A stretch of 64,000 nt of DNA, taken from NCBI RefSeq assembly GCF_902635505.1, contig NC_045428.1, positions 304,039,107 to 304,103,106 of the forward strand, read 5' to 3'. Source of the DNA: Sarcophilus harrisii. Taxonomy: Eukaryota > Chordata > Mammalia > Dasyuromorphia > Dasyuridae. The first letter of the stretch is position 1. Every line of letters starts with the position of its first letter. The notes beneath the pieces are model-generated. The model was not told the origin of the DNA. It made no database searches and saw nothing but the letters and a program-made list of their open reading frames with translations. Below are positions 21,690 through 34,198 of this stretch, one piece after another. The translations under genes were made by a program, and so were the position numbers.

Positions 21690-22200
21690 GTATATCATTT
21701 AAGTACCTACTATATGGCAGCTAGGTGGTACAGTGGACAGAGTGCTGGACCTAGGATGAGAAAGACTCATCTTCCTAAATTCAAATCTGGCCTCAGACAC
21801 TTCCTAGCTGTGTGATACTGGAAAAGTCACTTAACCCTGTTTGACTCAGTTTCCTCACCTATAAAATTAGTTGGAGAAGCAAATGACAAACCACTCAAGT
21901 ATCTTTGCCAAGAAAACCCCAAAGAGTCAGAAACAACTGAAAAACAATACATCAACATTATGTGCCAGGCACTGTGTCAAGTACTTTACGAATATCAACT
22001 AACTTGTTGCTCACAATACCCCTGAAGGTAGGTGTTATCATTATACCCATTTTCCAGTTGAGGAAACTGAGGCAGACAACAGTTTAATGGCTTGCCCAGG
22101 GTCACATAGTGAAGAAGAAATTAAAAAGTCTGAGATTAAATTTTAATTCAAGTCTTCCTGATTCCAGGTCCAGTGCTCTTTTCAATGTTCCACTTAGGTT
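21690..22200 (+). repeat. MIR-type repeat with a younger SINE inserted
   Basis: AAGTACCTACTATAT before 21722 continues after 21958 with TATGTGCCAGGCACTGTGTC, AATATCAACTAACTTG and GAGGAAACTGAGGCAGACAA. The younger SINE at 21722-21957 separates the two parts. Confidence 0.7.
21722..21957 (+). repeat. Marsupial tRNA-derived SINE
   Basis: Starts GGCAGCTAGGTGGTACAGTG, has a TTCAAATCTGG B-box-like segment, then GCTGTGTGATACTGG and AGTATCTTTGCCAAGAAAAC, and ends in AACAACTGAAAAACAATA. Full length. Confidence 0.85.
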
Positions 22201-22584
22201 TTTCAAGATGGCAGGAATCCTAGATGGTTTCCACCTAGGTTGGTTTCATATAGACTCCCCACCAACTGTTTGTATTCCCCAGTAATTCCATCTCCTCCTT
22301 AAAATGACATTTGTCCAATTCAATGAATAACTAGTGCTCCCTCAGGCACTGGCAGATGGCCAGATCAATTGAGTGATATTTTGGCAAGATAGTGGAAGTA
22401 GGTAAGTTTCTTATGTGTGTGTGTGTGTCTCCCTGTGTGCTCTCAGTAGGTCCAATTTGGCAATTGTCACTAACTATTTCTACCAGTCAATCCATTAGCT
22501 TGAATAATATAGTTAAGAAAACTAGTCCCAGAAGGTGATAATATTCATATTTCTATAACTAATCCAGAGCTTCAATTCCCCGTT

Positions 22585-22692
22585 TTTTCATTTTAATAAA
22601 TTTTAAAATAAAAATTAAAATAAATCATTTTAAAATAATATATTAAAAATAAAATAAAAATTTTAAATATTAAAACTTCATTTTAATAAATA
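22585..22692. repeat. A/T-only low-complexity tract
   Basis: About 108 bp, nearly all A and T (ATTTTAAAATAAAAATTAAA type). It lies directly before the next SINE. Confidence 0.85.
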
Positions 22693-22694
22693 GT

Positions 22695-22945
22695 AGTGGG
22701 ACAACTACATGACACAGTGGACTGAGCAATGAGCTTGAAATAGGAAAGACTCATCTTAAGTTCAAATCCGGCTTCAGACACTCACTGTCTGTGTGACCCT
22801 GGGCAAGTCATTTCACCCTATTTGCCTCAATTTGACCACATCTGTAAAATGAACTGGAAAAGGAAATGCCAAACTGCTCCAGTATTTTGCCAAGAAAACT
22901 CCCAAACAGGATCACAAAGGGTCAAACATGACTGAAATGGCTGGG
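22695..22945 (+). repeat. Marsupial tRNA-derived SINE
   Basis: ACATGACACAGTGGACTGAG, TTCAAATCCGGCTTCAGACA, GTGTGACCCTGGGCAAGTCA and CAGTATTTTGCCAAGAAAAC in order. Confidence 0.8.
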
Positions 22946-23054
22946 GCTCCACTTTAATGGGAGAGGCAGCATGATAGACAAAAGCTATTTTGGGATTCTT
23001 TAGCAAGAACTCCATCAAAGGTATCATAACCGTCCTGGACAATGAAAATATCAA

Positions 23055-23280
23055 GATGGCAGGAAGCTCAGTAGGTAGGACACTGGGCTTAGATTTAGAA
23101 AACACTTGAATTAAAAATCTACCTACTAGCGAATATGACTATGAACAAATCACTTAACCTTTCTACCTTCATTTTACTCATCTATAAAATGCGGGTAATA
23201 GAGAAATCTACATCGCAGGATTGTTGTGAGATTAAATAAAATGATATTTGCAAAGCCTTTTATAAACCTTAAAGACTGAC
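23055..23280 (+). repeat. MIR-type SINE
   Basis: AGTAGGTAGGACACTGGGCT, ACAAATCACTTAACCTTTCT, CATCTATAAAATGCGGGTAA and GATTGTTGTGAGATTAAATA follow MIR order. The stretch 23760-25920 beyond holds nothing that I recognise except A/T-rich sequence. Confidence 0.65.
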
Positions 23281-26200
23281 TTCTATTAAACCAGACATCA
23301 AAGAGATTTATGAAAACAGGTAAAACAATGTCACTCTTCTCCCTAAAATTTTTATTTTGGAAAATATGGTTATTTTTCACAAATATGTCTTCTTTATGTT
23401 AACATGTAATAACATTATTTTAAAGTCAAGATTTTTACATTTTAATTTCTAATATGATAAAAATTGATAATCCATATAACCTAAAATTATTTTAAGCTCC
23501 TTGATTATTTTTAAGAATTTAAAGGGATTCTGAAAACAAAAAAGGTTGAGAATTATTGTTGTAAAGAAACTTATGATAAGGAAGTACATTCTGTCAAAGC
23601 AGATCAACAACAACCCCCTACTCCCCTACATAAAAACTTAGGGAACTGCTTAGGATGCTTGCCCAAAGTCACACAGCCAATATTGTTAGAGGCAAAACTT
23701 GAAACTTTATCTTCCTAAATCCAAGACCAAGTCTCTACCCATTAAATGACATGGCCTCCTAAATACTAAAATAAAATAAAAGGGGGAAAATCGAAGCCTA
23801 TCAATGATTTCCTCAAAAGAACAGCTTTTGCAGCCAGAAGCAGATGCACTTTGTCCAACTAGCCACCTCAACACTAGTCTTTAATCCTCATTCTGCCCGT
23901 TTGAATCCCTTTCTTTACCCATTTGGCTTTCTCCAACAATGAAAGTCATAGCCTTTAACCACTCTAGCTCATGATTCTTTCTCTCTTTCACTCACTCCCC
24001 ACTATTACTCCTTCTCCCAAAACAGGAAGATGTTCTCACTATGAAACTACAAATCACGGAATTCATAGCTAAATTGCATCTCCTTTTCTGAAGATTTTGT
24101 GTAAATCAGGTCAAATATTCGAATACCAAGTTATATTCTCCTCTCATGCTTGGAGCTTCAAAAAATTAGCTGGGGGTTCATTCGGTATCTGAAATTATAC
24201 TACACAGCATCAAAATATACATTAATGCTTAACAAAAAACAAAGAAATTGTTGTAGCTATCATGCACCAATAATATAAACAATAACTATAGCGCAATGTA
24301 AAAAGTCATTTCACAGGAAGTGATTACAGGTCTAAATTACATGCAAGACATAATATGTATATATGTCATAAAAACACAGATATATCCATATAATAAAGTA
24401 GACATAAGTAACATTAAGCAAAATTAAAATAATAATATCATTAGTGGGCTTACAAAAATGTGAAAAACAAGCAAAACCACCCACAAATAATAGCAAAACC
24501 ACGAGTAGTTACTTAGCAGACTACTGTAGCTTCAACACACATGATACAAATACGTAAATAGAAACAAATAATAATAATAGCAAAACATACTTAATAATTA
24601 ACATGCATACCAATGAACATATGCAATTGCATGCAAGACATATATTAATTACATGTTGAGAATTAGCACAGATGCCTGGTTTTATGTGAAACCACTTCAC
24701 CAATTTTCCTTATGATATTCATTATAAATTACTCTGGCCATTGGTCAAATAGGCTTAGCTTTCATGCAACTTGCCTGCCCCTATACCTGAGTTAATTAAT
24801 AGTAAGAGCTGGTTATAATTCTCAGAATAATTATAAATTCTCAGCACAACTATAGTCCTTCCTACCTAAACCTAAGCTTGCCATGCTCCTTCCTGAAGTA
24901 AAAAATGATTTCACACCTTTCCTATCATTTGAACTGGGGGTGCCGTACATAGAGTGATCTCACTTGAAAGCCTGATTCAGATCCAATTTTTGGGCTGGAC
25001 TGACTTTGCATGATTAATGAGCTTTCTATTTCACTGAATCTGTTGAGGCAAGAGGCCATCAATCTTTGCTTATTCATCAAGGAGTCTAACCAATGTACCT
25101 CTTGGCAATTACAGATCACAATGGTATATATATCTTTACTAGACCCTCACCAGTCTCTGGGGCTGTTTTATAAAATGATAAGTTGTTCATTCTCTCCAGA
25201 GGCATAGAGTAGCTTTCCTTCAACTTGTACATCCAGCAAACACCAAGATTTCTCAGCAAAGTTCTGTCTTGTTGAAGGCTTTGAAAACTCACTCAGATAT
25301 CACATTGTCATTTATTTTTTTCAGTATTTAAAAAAAAAAAAGACCAGACCTTTTTATTTCACCCAGACTGGAAGCATTTCACCCAGACTCTCATGGATTC
25401 ACTTTCATTTTAATCTGATGTGAATGGGAATTTTAACCTGTTTCATTTCCAACTGTGCTAACTGTTCACCCCTCCTTAGGTAACCTAAACTCTCAGCTCT
25501 CAGGGGTTCACTTTACTACTGCCAGAGTTAGTATGGATGCCAACTTATCTTAATAGAGTAAAGCTTGGAACTCAGATGATCCACCAGCCTCAGCCTTCCC
25601 AGTCGTAATTATCACAGGAGTATTCCATGATACTTTCAGCATTCTTCTGGATTGAAATTGTAACAAGGTGGTGAAATTATTTAGCTTCTCTCTCATCTAA
25701 GATACATATTGGTTGTAAGTGTCTGTAGTCTCTCCATCCTAAGAACTATAAAACACTTGTAAGTGGGTAAGTATGGCTCACACCCCAACATCAGCAGATA
25801 GGGGATAAAACTGGTGACATTGCTCCTTGTAGAAATGGATACTTGTATATGGAAGGCCACGTATTGTCTCTATTGAAATTTTTGCTCAAATTCCCATATC
25901 CCTAACACATTCATCAGTAAGCAGTTGAAATAATGAACATTATTTATAATTTTGTTACATTTACTTTTGATTTGGGAGGGGGTATTCTTTCCATTTAAAT
26001 TGTTGTAGTTACTGGGTATATTGTTTTCTTGACTCTTCTATTTTCATACTGTAACATTTAATACAATTTTTTACTGCTACTCTTACATGCTTCATCATGC
26101 ACATCATTTTCCCCCAGAACAGTAATATACAAATACGTTCCCTATTCACACTTTTTAATTATTCCCCATTTGATGATGATGTTTTGTTTCCAATTGTACT

Positions 26201-26547
26201 GGAGTACAATTTTTTTATTAATGACTTCCTTGAGTTATAACCCAGTAGTAGAGTCTCTGGTTCAAAGGATATGGGCATTTTAATTATTTTATTTGTACAA
26301 TTCTAGATTGCTTTCCAAAGTGGTTGTACCATTTCACCAACATTGACAATGGCATTGTTGGGTCATTTTTTCCAGTTTTCAAGATGTATTATTGTGCTAT
26401 GTATTATATATCATATATATCATAAGATAATATTATCTTATTATTTGTGACTTGGATAATTTTTTCATGTGTTTGCGAAAACTTTCCACTTCTTTTGAGA
26501 ACTGTTTGTTCACATCTTTTGACCATTCATCTGTGGGGGAATAACTA

Positions 26548-26712
26548 TACACACACACATACACAGATATATGTATATATGTACACACACATAAATATAC
26601 ATATGTATATATATATATACAAATGTATATATACATATATATATACAAATATATATATATATACAAATGTATGTATACATATATATATACAAATGTACAT
26701 ATACAAATATTT
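26548..26712. repeat. Compound (CA)n/(TA)n microsatellite
   Basis: Alternating CA and TA dinucleotide runs with ATACAAATGTAT interspersions over about 165 bp. It yields several Tyr/Ile-rich false frames on both strands. Confidence 0.9.
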
Positions 26713-26904
26713 TTTATATTGCTTGGTACCAAACCCTTAACAATGAAATTTCTTGCAAAGTTCCATCCTCCAACATTTGACCACTTCCCTTCTTATCCTA
26801 GATGCACTGATATTGTCTATGAAGTAGCTTTTCAATTTCAAGTCATCAAAGTTATATAGTTTATCTCTGGTAATTGCCTCTATCTTTTGTGTGGTTAAGA
26901 ATAT

Positions 26905-27288
26905 ATCTCTCAGATGATTCAGGCCAGTTCAAAATCTTGTGATGAAGAAAGCCATCTACCCCCAGAGAGAGGACTGTAGGAACTGAGTATGGATCACAAC
27001 ACAGCATTTTCACTCTTTTTGTTGTTGTTTACTTGCTTTTTGTTTTCTTTCTCATTTTTTTTCTCTTTTTGATCTAATTTTTCTTGTGCAGCAAGATAAT
27101 TGTATAAATATTATGCATATATTGGATTTAATATTTTTTTTACCATATTAACATATATTTGATTACTTGCTGTGTGGGGGAAAGGTGGGGAAGGGGAGAA
27201 AAACTGGAACATAAGGTTTAGCAAAGGTCAATGTTGAAAAATTGACCATGCATATGTTTTGAAAATAAAAAGTTTTAATAAAAAAGAA
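26905..27288 (+). mobile_element. L1 3' UTR inserted in an older L1
   Basis: GATGATTCAGGCCAGTTCAA, GAAAGCCATCTACCCCCAGA, TTTTTCTTGTGCAGCAAGAT and a final AATAAAAAGTTTTAATAAAA are the plus-strand L1 3' UTR. It is flanked by AAGAATATATCTC and AAGAATGTATCTC, a 13 bp target duplication with one mismatch. Confidence 0.75.
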
Positions 27289-28584
27289 TGTATCTCCTAC
27301 CCAAAGCTGTGATATATATTTTGTTTCTCTTTAAAAAAATTTTATGCTATGACCTTTAATAATAAATTTGCATATGAACTGAGGGTAAAATTTAGAGTAT
27401 GGTATAAGGTATTGGTCTAAACCTAACTTTTTTTGGCCAAACTGCTTTCCAGTTTGCCCAGCAGTTTTATGAAATGGAAAGTTTTTCCCTAGGTGATTTA
27501 TGTTTCCCAATTTATCAAACACTGTGATATTGAGTTATTTTTCTATTGTCTTTATATTCAGGTGCATTTACCAGAATGGCATTTTGGTTCTTTGGTATCA
27601 TCACATTTCTGCTCACATTACTTCAAAGACTTATATTAGCCAACTGCTCTCTTTGCCAGTCACTCATAGACAACTGAGGCAAAGAAAATCAGCTCAGTTG
27701 AAAGAGGTTCACACATGCTGTTGTCATGCTGTCAAGCAGAACTCTCAAACTTTCAGTTGTACTATCATGTACTTTTAATACATTTCCTTGGGTGTTTCAC
27801 ACAGTTTTCACCATCACATAGTCTTTTAGCTGGTCATCTCTCTCCCAATTATCCTCCCTTGACCAATGATGGATGCTGAATTCATAGTTGGCTAGTACTG
27901 GCACTTATATAGGACAAAAAGCATCTAACTTTTCACTAATCAGAATACAGCAGTGGACTGTTGTCTTTCCACAGTTTGCAACTTTACTCCATACACATAT
28001 AGTCTTTTTGACTTTGAAGTTGTTGATGATAGTCTACTTTAAAACCAAAAACTCTTAGCTTGTGTTGGGGATAATGAATCTTATTTAAAGTTTATTTTAA
28101 AATATTGGCAAAAATTTTGAGTAACTAATGTATGAGAAATCATTTAGAATTTTCTCATTCCAAATTTCCTGGAGGAATTTGAATTAGAGTAAGGTCCTAA
28201 AAATCTATGATCCTATGATCCAAAGAGGCCATCAGTACACGATCCCTATTTTTTCTTCCTATTTGGCTTCCCGGGACTCAGTCTAAACAAGTCAGTCTTC
28301 AGTTCTGGAAATGAGCCCAGGAAAAAACACTTAATTATTGCATAAGTATCTAGCCTGACAACTCAATTCTTAGAGTAATCTGGTTTCAAGGAGGAAAAAA
28401 GGCTGCTGACTGGGGGATTTTTGCTTGAGGCTTTTTTTTTTTTTTTTGACTAAGCTATTCACACTTTCTTTCTCAGTAATGCTTATGACTAGAAGAGCCT
28501 TCCTGTAAGATGACTAACTTCAGAGTATTCCAGATAAGGAAGAGATTATATATAAAAGATATATTCAGTATGGCAATTATTTTC

Positions 28585-29525
28585 TTTTTTTTTTCTTATC
28601 ACCTAGCTGTATATATTATTATTTTTTTTATTATAGTAACTTTTTATTGACAGAATCCATGCCAGGGTAATTTTTTTTACAACATTATCCCTTGCACTCA
28701 CTTCTGTTCCAATTTTTCCCTCCCACCCTCCACCCCCTCGCCTAGATGGCAAGCAGTCCTATATATGTTGAATATGTCCTAGTATATCCTAGATACAATG
28801 TATGTGTGCAGATCCAAACAGTTTTCTTGTTGCACAGGGAGAATTGGATTCATAAGGTAGAAATAACCCGGGAAGAAAAACAAAAATGCAAACAGTTTAC
28901 ATTCATTTCCCAGTGTTTTTTTCTTTGGGTGTAGCTGCTTCTGTCCATCATTGATCAATTGAAACTGAATTAGGTCTCTTTGTCAAAGAAATCCACTTCC
29001 ATCAGATTACATCTTCATATAGTATCGTTGTTGACGTATATAATGATCTCTTGGTTCTGCTCATTTCATTTAGCATCAGTTCGTGTAATTCTCTCCAAGC
29101 TTCTCTGTATTCATCTTGCTGGTCATTTCTTACAGAACAATAATATTCCATAACATTCATATACCACAATTTACCCAACCATTCTCCAATTGATGGGCAT
29201 CCACTCAGTTTCCAGCTTCTATCCACTACAAAGAGGGCTGCCACAAACATTTTGGCACATACTGGTCCCTTTCCCTTCTTTAGTATCTTCTTGGGGGATA
29301 AGCCCAGTAGAAACACTGCTGGATCAAAGGGTATGCACAGTTTGATAACTTTTTGGGCATAATTCCAGATTGCTCTCCAGAAAGGTTGGATTCGTTCACA
29401 GCTCCACCAACAATGTATCAGTGTCCCAGTTTTCCCACATCCCCTCCAACACTCATCATTATTTTTTCCTGTCATCTTAGCCAATCTGACAGGTGTGTAG
29501 TGGTATCTCAGAGTTGTCTTAATTA
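28585..29525 (-). mobile_element. L1, 5'-truncated, end of ORF2 and 3' UTR
   Basis: Minus-strand L1. An open frame of 175 codons (29529-29002) is the ORF2 C-terminus. It has the CX3CX7HX4C motif (CWRGCGKTGTLIHCWWSC), KGKGPVCAKMFVAALFV and WYMNVMEYYCSVRNDQQDEY. The flanks GCAATTATTTTC (28573-28584) and GCAATTACTTTC (29526-29537) form a 12 bp target duplication with one mismatch. On the tail side two A-rich runs are separated by about 24 bp of non-L1 sequence (see findings). Fairly young. Confidence 0.88.
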
Positions 29526-29562
29526 GCAATTACTTTCAAAATAATGAGATTAAAGATATCAA

Positions 29563-30534
29563 ATGTTGGAAATTGGTCATGTAGAGACTTCACAATGCCA
29601 TTGTTTTTGGCAAAAGGTAGATTTATTTATGAGAAAAAGTTATAAACAAAATGAAGGGATACAACAGAAACCAGGAGTGTTAAATATGAAATAGAGTTGG
29701 GAGAGCATATAATGTGATAGGAAAGTGATTTTAACAATTAACAATGAAAAAGACAAGTTCTAGTGGAACTCACAATTAACCAGGAGAAAGGAAGTACTCC
29801 ATGAGGTGGGAGTATGCCCTTCACTGGAAGGCTAAATCCAGAGAGAGATTTAGTACCCTGAAAGAGTTAGTTAGCTATAAGAGGAAGAAAAGACACCCTA
29901 AAGCATGGTGAGGGGATGAGAGTACCCATACTGTGAGAAATGTGGGAGGAGTGAGAAGAAAGTATCACAAGGCAGAATGCTGGGGCATGCTGGGGCATGG
30001 ACAGATTTAATGGGGAAATTTAACCTCATATTTGATTTGATATAACTTGAATTTTTAATTGAACACAGCAAGGTGGGTCTACCCAAGACCTCCACAGAGG
30101 GTAGTATTATAAGTTTAAACTGATCTCCATCAATACCCTTCCCTTCTTGCCTCAGGGAGTAATTTTATTAGTAGTTCAGGCTCTTTCTCTGCCAACCTGA
30201 GAGAAATGCTGAAAAGCTGGATTTCCACAGATTGGTGAAAACTTCGAGGTAGTGTGAGATAGTGGGTACCACTGACCAAGAGGTTTTCAGAATGTGAGAG
30301 GTTAAAGAAGGTTAAGATTCCACAAAACAATTAAGTGATCTATAGAAATCTTGAGCAAACAAGGAATTGGGGGGTTAGGGAAGGCCCAGGTGGATTCAGC
30401 CCATCAGAAAGAGTCTTGTGGTTTTGAGAAAACCACAAATTTAAGATAACAGCCCAAACTAGTTGGGTCAATGACCCGACTTGACCAAATCACTACTGAG
30501 CCTGCTTAATAGGTTAATTGAATATTAAACAACA
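29563..30534 (-). mobile_element. LTR fossil, minus strand
   Basis: On minus it starts TGTTGTTTAATATTC and ends TTTCCAACA, about 970 bp, with an AATAAA (TTTATT on plus near 29621) about 60 bp before its end. No primer-binding site or coding part adjoins it. Probably a solo LTR. The right end is uncertain. Confidence 0.4.
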
Positions 30535-30578
30535 CATCTCACAGAAGAGTTTTCTGCCATTTTTGAACATGGGATGTA

Positions 30579-30880
30579 TGATGAGAAAGTAGAAACATAT
30601 TTATACATATTTAGAGGGAAACATATGGTGGGCATATCAGAAAGATTATAACCCAAAAAAGAATGGACCAATTCAATCTCTGAAGGGAGACTTGTGCTAT
30701 TCTTGTGCTAGCAAGTATAAAGCTTCTCCTATTTCTGTACTCAGCACTTCCTTTTCCCAAAGAGGTGCGGAGTCTGCTTCTGGTCAGAAATGTTAAGACA
30801 ATTCCTTAAGATTTTTCTTTAATAAATTTTCCTTGATATCTGATTGTCAGGGTCAAGAGTGTATTTCTAGCAAACCCCAC
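30579..30880 (+). mobile_element. Possible LTR fragment, plus strand
   Basis: LTR-like order: a TATAAAG (about 30717), a pyrimidine-rich stretch, then an AATAAA (30822-30827) about 60 bp before GCAAACCCCA. The start is a guess and no second copy is present. Confidence 0.3.
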
Positions 30881-31579
30881 CTAGTAATCCAGGACCTCAT
30901 CACAAAGGAAAGTAAGGATCTCAGATCCAGCATGATGAAACCTAAGCTTGGGTAGTGTGCAAGAATAGCTGTCAACAGCTCTGTTACTTCCCAATTCTGA
31001 ATCACAAAGTCAGGGCAGACTGATGAGTAATTCTATAATGGGGGAAAAATGGAGGTACATCTGCAGAGAGGGAGAGGACATTCCAGGAAGAGGAGCAGTC
31101 TTGTTTATTTGATACTGTACCCAGCAAGGAGAAAGTTCAAAAGTAAACAACAGCTGTATAGAACAAACCCCAGAAATAGGGCCAAGTCTCAGTTCCAGGT
31201 CTCAGTTCCAGGTTTCAGTTCAGTCTGAAGTCTGCAGAGAAATAATAAAGAAAGGAATAGAGACCAAAATGGAGTCTGTAGCTTCATCATGTTGAATCAG
31301 CAGAGCTTTCAAAAAAGCTAGCTAATAATAGCCAAGTTCACTGAAATTGTAAAGGGGGCAAGCCCATAAGCATGTTGCTCAGTCCCAAATCCAAACAAAT
31401 AATTTGCAGTGGTGGAAGGCGGGAAACAGTAATGACTTTATGCCTAACATTACACCATTTTCGGATCTCTGAAAGTTCCCAGCTTGAGCTGCTATTCAGA
31501 TCCAGGAATAATACAATGCTAGGTAGGACCTGCACTAAAGTGTTTGTAATATCAGGAGAGAGAAGGGGGCATATTTAAG

Positions 31580-31830
31580 AAATATTGGAAAGGTGAAATC
31601 AATAGGCTTGGATTATTGATAAAAGAGATGAGAGACAGTGAGGAATCCAGGATGACTCTTCAATGGCAAACCTGAGGGACCTGGACAAAGGTGGTTCCCT
31701 CTATAGAAATATGGTAAGTAGGAAGGGAGAGGATTCAAGGGGAAAGATAGAGTTCTATTTTGAACATATTGAATTTAAAATGTCTATTGGATATCACAAC
31801 ATCTCTGTGGACTTTGAAATTACTAGACAA
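31580..31830 (+). repeat. Unnamed old interspersed repeat
   Basis: AATAGGCTTGGATTATTGAT, GAATCCAGGATGACTC, ACCTGGACAAAGGTGG and TTTGAACATATTGAATTTAA resemble a dispersed mammalian repeat I have seen but cannot name. The small open frames here are not genes. A TCTCAGTTCCAGG-like motif is tandemly repeated three times just upstream (31187-31225). Confidence 0.35.
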
Positions 31831-31899
31831 ACTTGTTGTGTCCCCCAAGCAGTTAACCTATCTGGTCCCTTCCATTCACCACTTTTTGACTCTCTCTAC

Positions 31900-33392
31900 A
31901 TCACCTGGTGATTATCTAAAGAAAGTGGAGCTGCTCGAACTGGACACTGTCCTTCCAGTGGGTTATAAAATCAGTCTGCCACAGCTAGTGCATCTTTGTC
32001 AAAAATCAAAAAAAATTATAGTATATAAAGTTAAGTTTAGAAGTTCTCTAAGGTTACCTGTGGCTCCCCCTCTCTTTTATTTTTGGAGGAGCATCTTGCC
32101 ATCTTCAAATTTCCATCTCAAAGGGGTAGCACTAAATTCAGCTGCTATTGATCCTCCTATGCCTGACACATGAGTGTTTGCCATAATCTTTGGTCAGTGA
32201 CTGGGACATTAGCTACACATTCCCCAGTTTCCCAAATCAGTGTATGGATAGACACTGTTTGTAAGCGCTCTCAGGAGGTGAAATGGTCAAGCTGACTGTG
32301 CCTGGAGGCAAGGGATCCATAGGCTGGACAGGGACAGGTTTCAGCTCTCCAGGGGATATCTCAATAGTCCCAGCAACCTACAGCTCTATTCTCCCTAATT
32401 GTAATCCCCTTCTCCCCACAGACTTGATTAAAGACTTTCTGGGTGTAATTGTTGCTATCATGACCCAAGTGTTTTTTTTGCCTGGGGACCTGGAGCCAAG
32501 CCCCACTTCTTATAATGAGTACATAGGGGGTGAGTAAAACTGCTTCATTGGTGGTGCTGATGGTGTCATTGTCCCTCCCACTCCTCCTCCTCCTGCCCAT
32601 GAAGATGGAGTTGAGGGAGGAGGGTCAGGAGATGGGGAATACCCTAAGGGTGCATGTTCAGGTGTAGGCAGAATTGAAAATGAGCTTTGAAGGTGAAAAG
32701 CAAGCTCATCAGCAAGGAACTTAAAGTACTTAATTCCTTTTCTGCCCAACAGGCAGAACTTAAGATACTTAACTCTCTTCTCACCCAACTGGCCAAGCCC
32801 TGCAGAATCGTCTAGAGCAGGAACAAGTTATATAAATCAGTAAAATGTTTAAAAAGACTTCCTTAGCTCACCCCACATGCTCTACCCTCCATGGCTACAG
32901 GCACCAACTCTCTACTTATTTTTCTCCTCATACTTCTTTGTCTGGCTGCCCAAGTTAAAATCTCTTTTTTAAACTTGTGAGTTTCCTTAAAACCAATTTT
33001 ATTCCATTGTATTCAGTTAGTTCTCCCACTACCTTCCACATCTCTGGCTCCAATCTCTCCTTCTTACAAAGCCACAAAGACATGCACTCCAGAGCATTTG
33101 AGAACTCAGTGATCTGCTTCTGAGTTACCAACAAACCTTGCTTCTCTGTTAACCTGACTAAGCATGCTTCATACTTCCCTTGGAGGGAGGCTCTTTTCTT
33201 AGTATTTGCCCCAATTTAGTTAAAAAAAAAACAAAGGTGACTAAACTAGCCCTTACTGATTCTTCCTGCTTGCCTATTTTTATACTTACCCTATTCCAGG
33301 TCACAGGGACTTCTCCACTGAACTCACCCAACTGATTGCTGTTGATCTGATGTGTGAAGGACCTCACTTAGAGCCCCATTTTGGGCGCCAAA
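31900..33392 (-). mobile_element. Betaretrovirus-like ERV: leader and gag-like internal part
   Basis: Internal part of a class II (betaretrovirus-like) fossil, read on minus from the LTR at 33393-33956. The primer-binding site lies at 33390-33373 and reads TGGCGCCCAAAATGGGGC, 16 of 18 identical to the tRNA-Lys1,2 type. A splice-donor-like GGTAAGTAT follows near 33290, then gag-like sequence with a Pro-rich part (SPSPDPPPSTPSS at about 32660-32620). The element is broken and incomplete: no pol or env is recognisable and no 3' LTR is seen. The left end is uncertain. Confidence 0.6.
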
Positions 33393-33956
33393 TGTTGTGT
33401 CCTGCTTTTTAGAGCCCCCAAGTCAAGGTAACAAAGCATATTGTGCTTTCTAGAGCCCCCACACTGGAGTGATTAAAATATTAAACCCTGCTTTCTAGAG
33501 CCCCCAAGTTGGGGTGACAAAATGTACTATGCTTTTTAGAGGCTTCATGCAGGGTGATTAAAATATACCCTTTTAGTGTAGGAGTGATGATACAGGACTC
33601 CTGAGGATGGTAGAAAAATGGAGTCCATTTATTACAAGGTCTTTCCCCTTTTTATACCCTCATACCCTTATGTAACAAAAACAACACTGGGCATGAGCCA
33701 AGTATATACTGCACACAAGGGACCACATAAACAACTTGCCATTGTATGTACTTTGCCACCTGGTATCACTCTTCCACCTGCTATCACTCTGCTTCAATCT
33801 CAACGCAGGTTTTCACTGCCCTTTGACTTCCCAGGAAGATCCAGAGCCCTTAGGGGAAATGGGGAGCCAAACCAGACATTGTCAGCAGGTTCCCTCTGGG
33901 TTAAAGGATCTTGTACCTCACCCAGAATTTCCCCACTGACTGTGACCCCCTATACA
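33393..33956 (-). mobile_element. 5' LTR of the betaretrovirus-like ERV
   Basis: On minus it starts TGTATAGGGGG and ends GGACACAACA, 564 bp, two bases from the primer-binding site. A TATAAAAAGG box (near 33656) and AATAAA (33633-33628) lie close together, giving the very short R usual in this class. U5 (33575-33403) is made of four related units of 41, 45, 41 and 45 bp. Confidence 0.75.
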
Positions 33957-34198
33957 ATCTAATATCTATTTTTTCCCATATTTTCTTTTGAAGCTTCACA
34001 AACACTAAGCTGGATCTGGCAACGCATGTATCAACTTCATCATCTATGTGTACATCCCTGGAATGTATTCTGCCAAGGTAAATGAACTTATTCACAACAT
34101 TCTCCCTTTGTTATAATCAATGGTTCCACAGATGCCATAGCTTGATGCTGTTTTGTCCTTATTAAAGGTATCTGAAAACATCATGTTCAAAAGCATAG

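Larger units (their letters stand above)
25930..27580 (-). mobile_element. Old L1 ORF2/3' segment, interrupted
   Basis: Minus-strand L1 landmarks seen on plus: GTTATAACCCAGTAGTAGAG, CTGGTTCAAAGGATATGGGC, ATTGCTTTCCAAAGTGGTTG, TTTCACCAACATTGACAATG, and after the insertion GGTATTGGTCTAAACC and CAAACTGCTTTCCAGTTTGC. The copy is strongly diverged. It is split by a (CA/TA)n microsatellite (26548-26712) and by a younger plus-strand L1 3' end (26905-27288). Confidence 0.6.

Noticed and set aside
26433-26859. Tyr/Ile-rich open frames on both strands
   Set aside because: Products of the CA/TA microsatellite.
31663-32537. Plus-strand frames of 80-137 codons
   Set aside because: They overlap an old dispersed repeat and the antisense of the ERV internal region, and show no protein family features.
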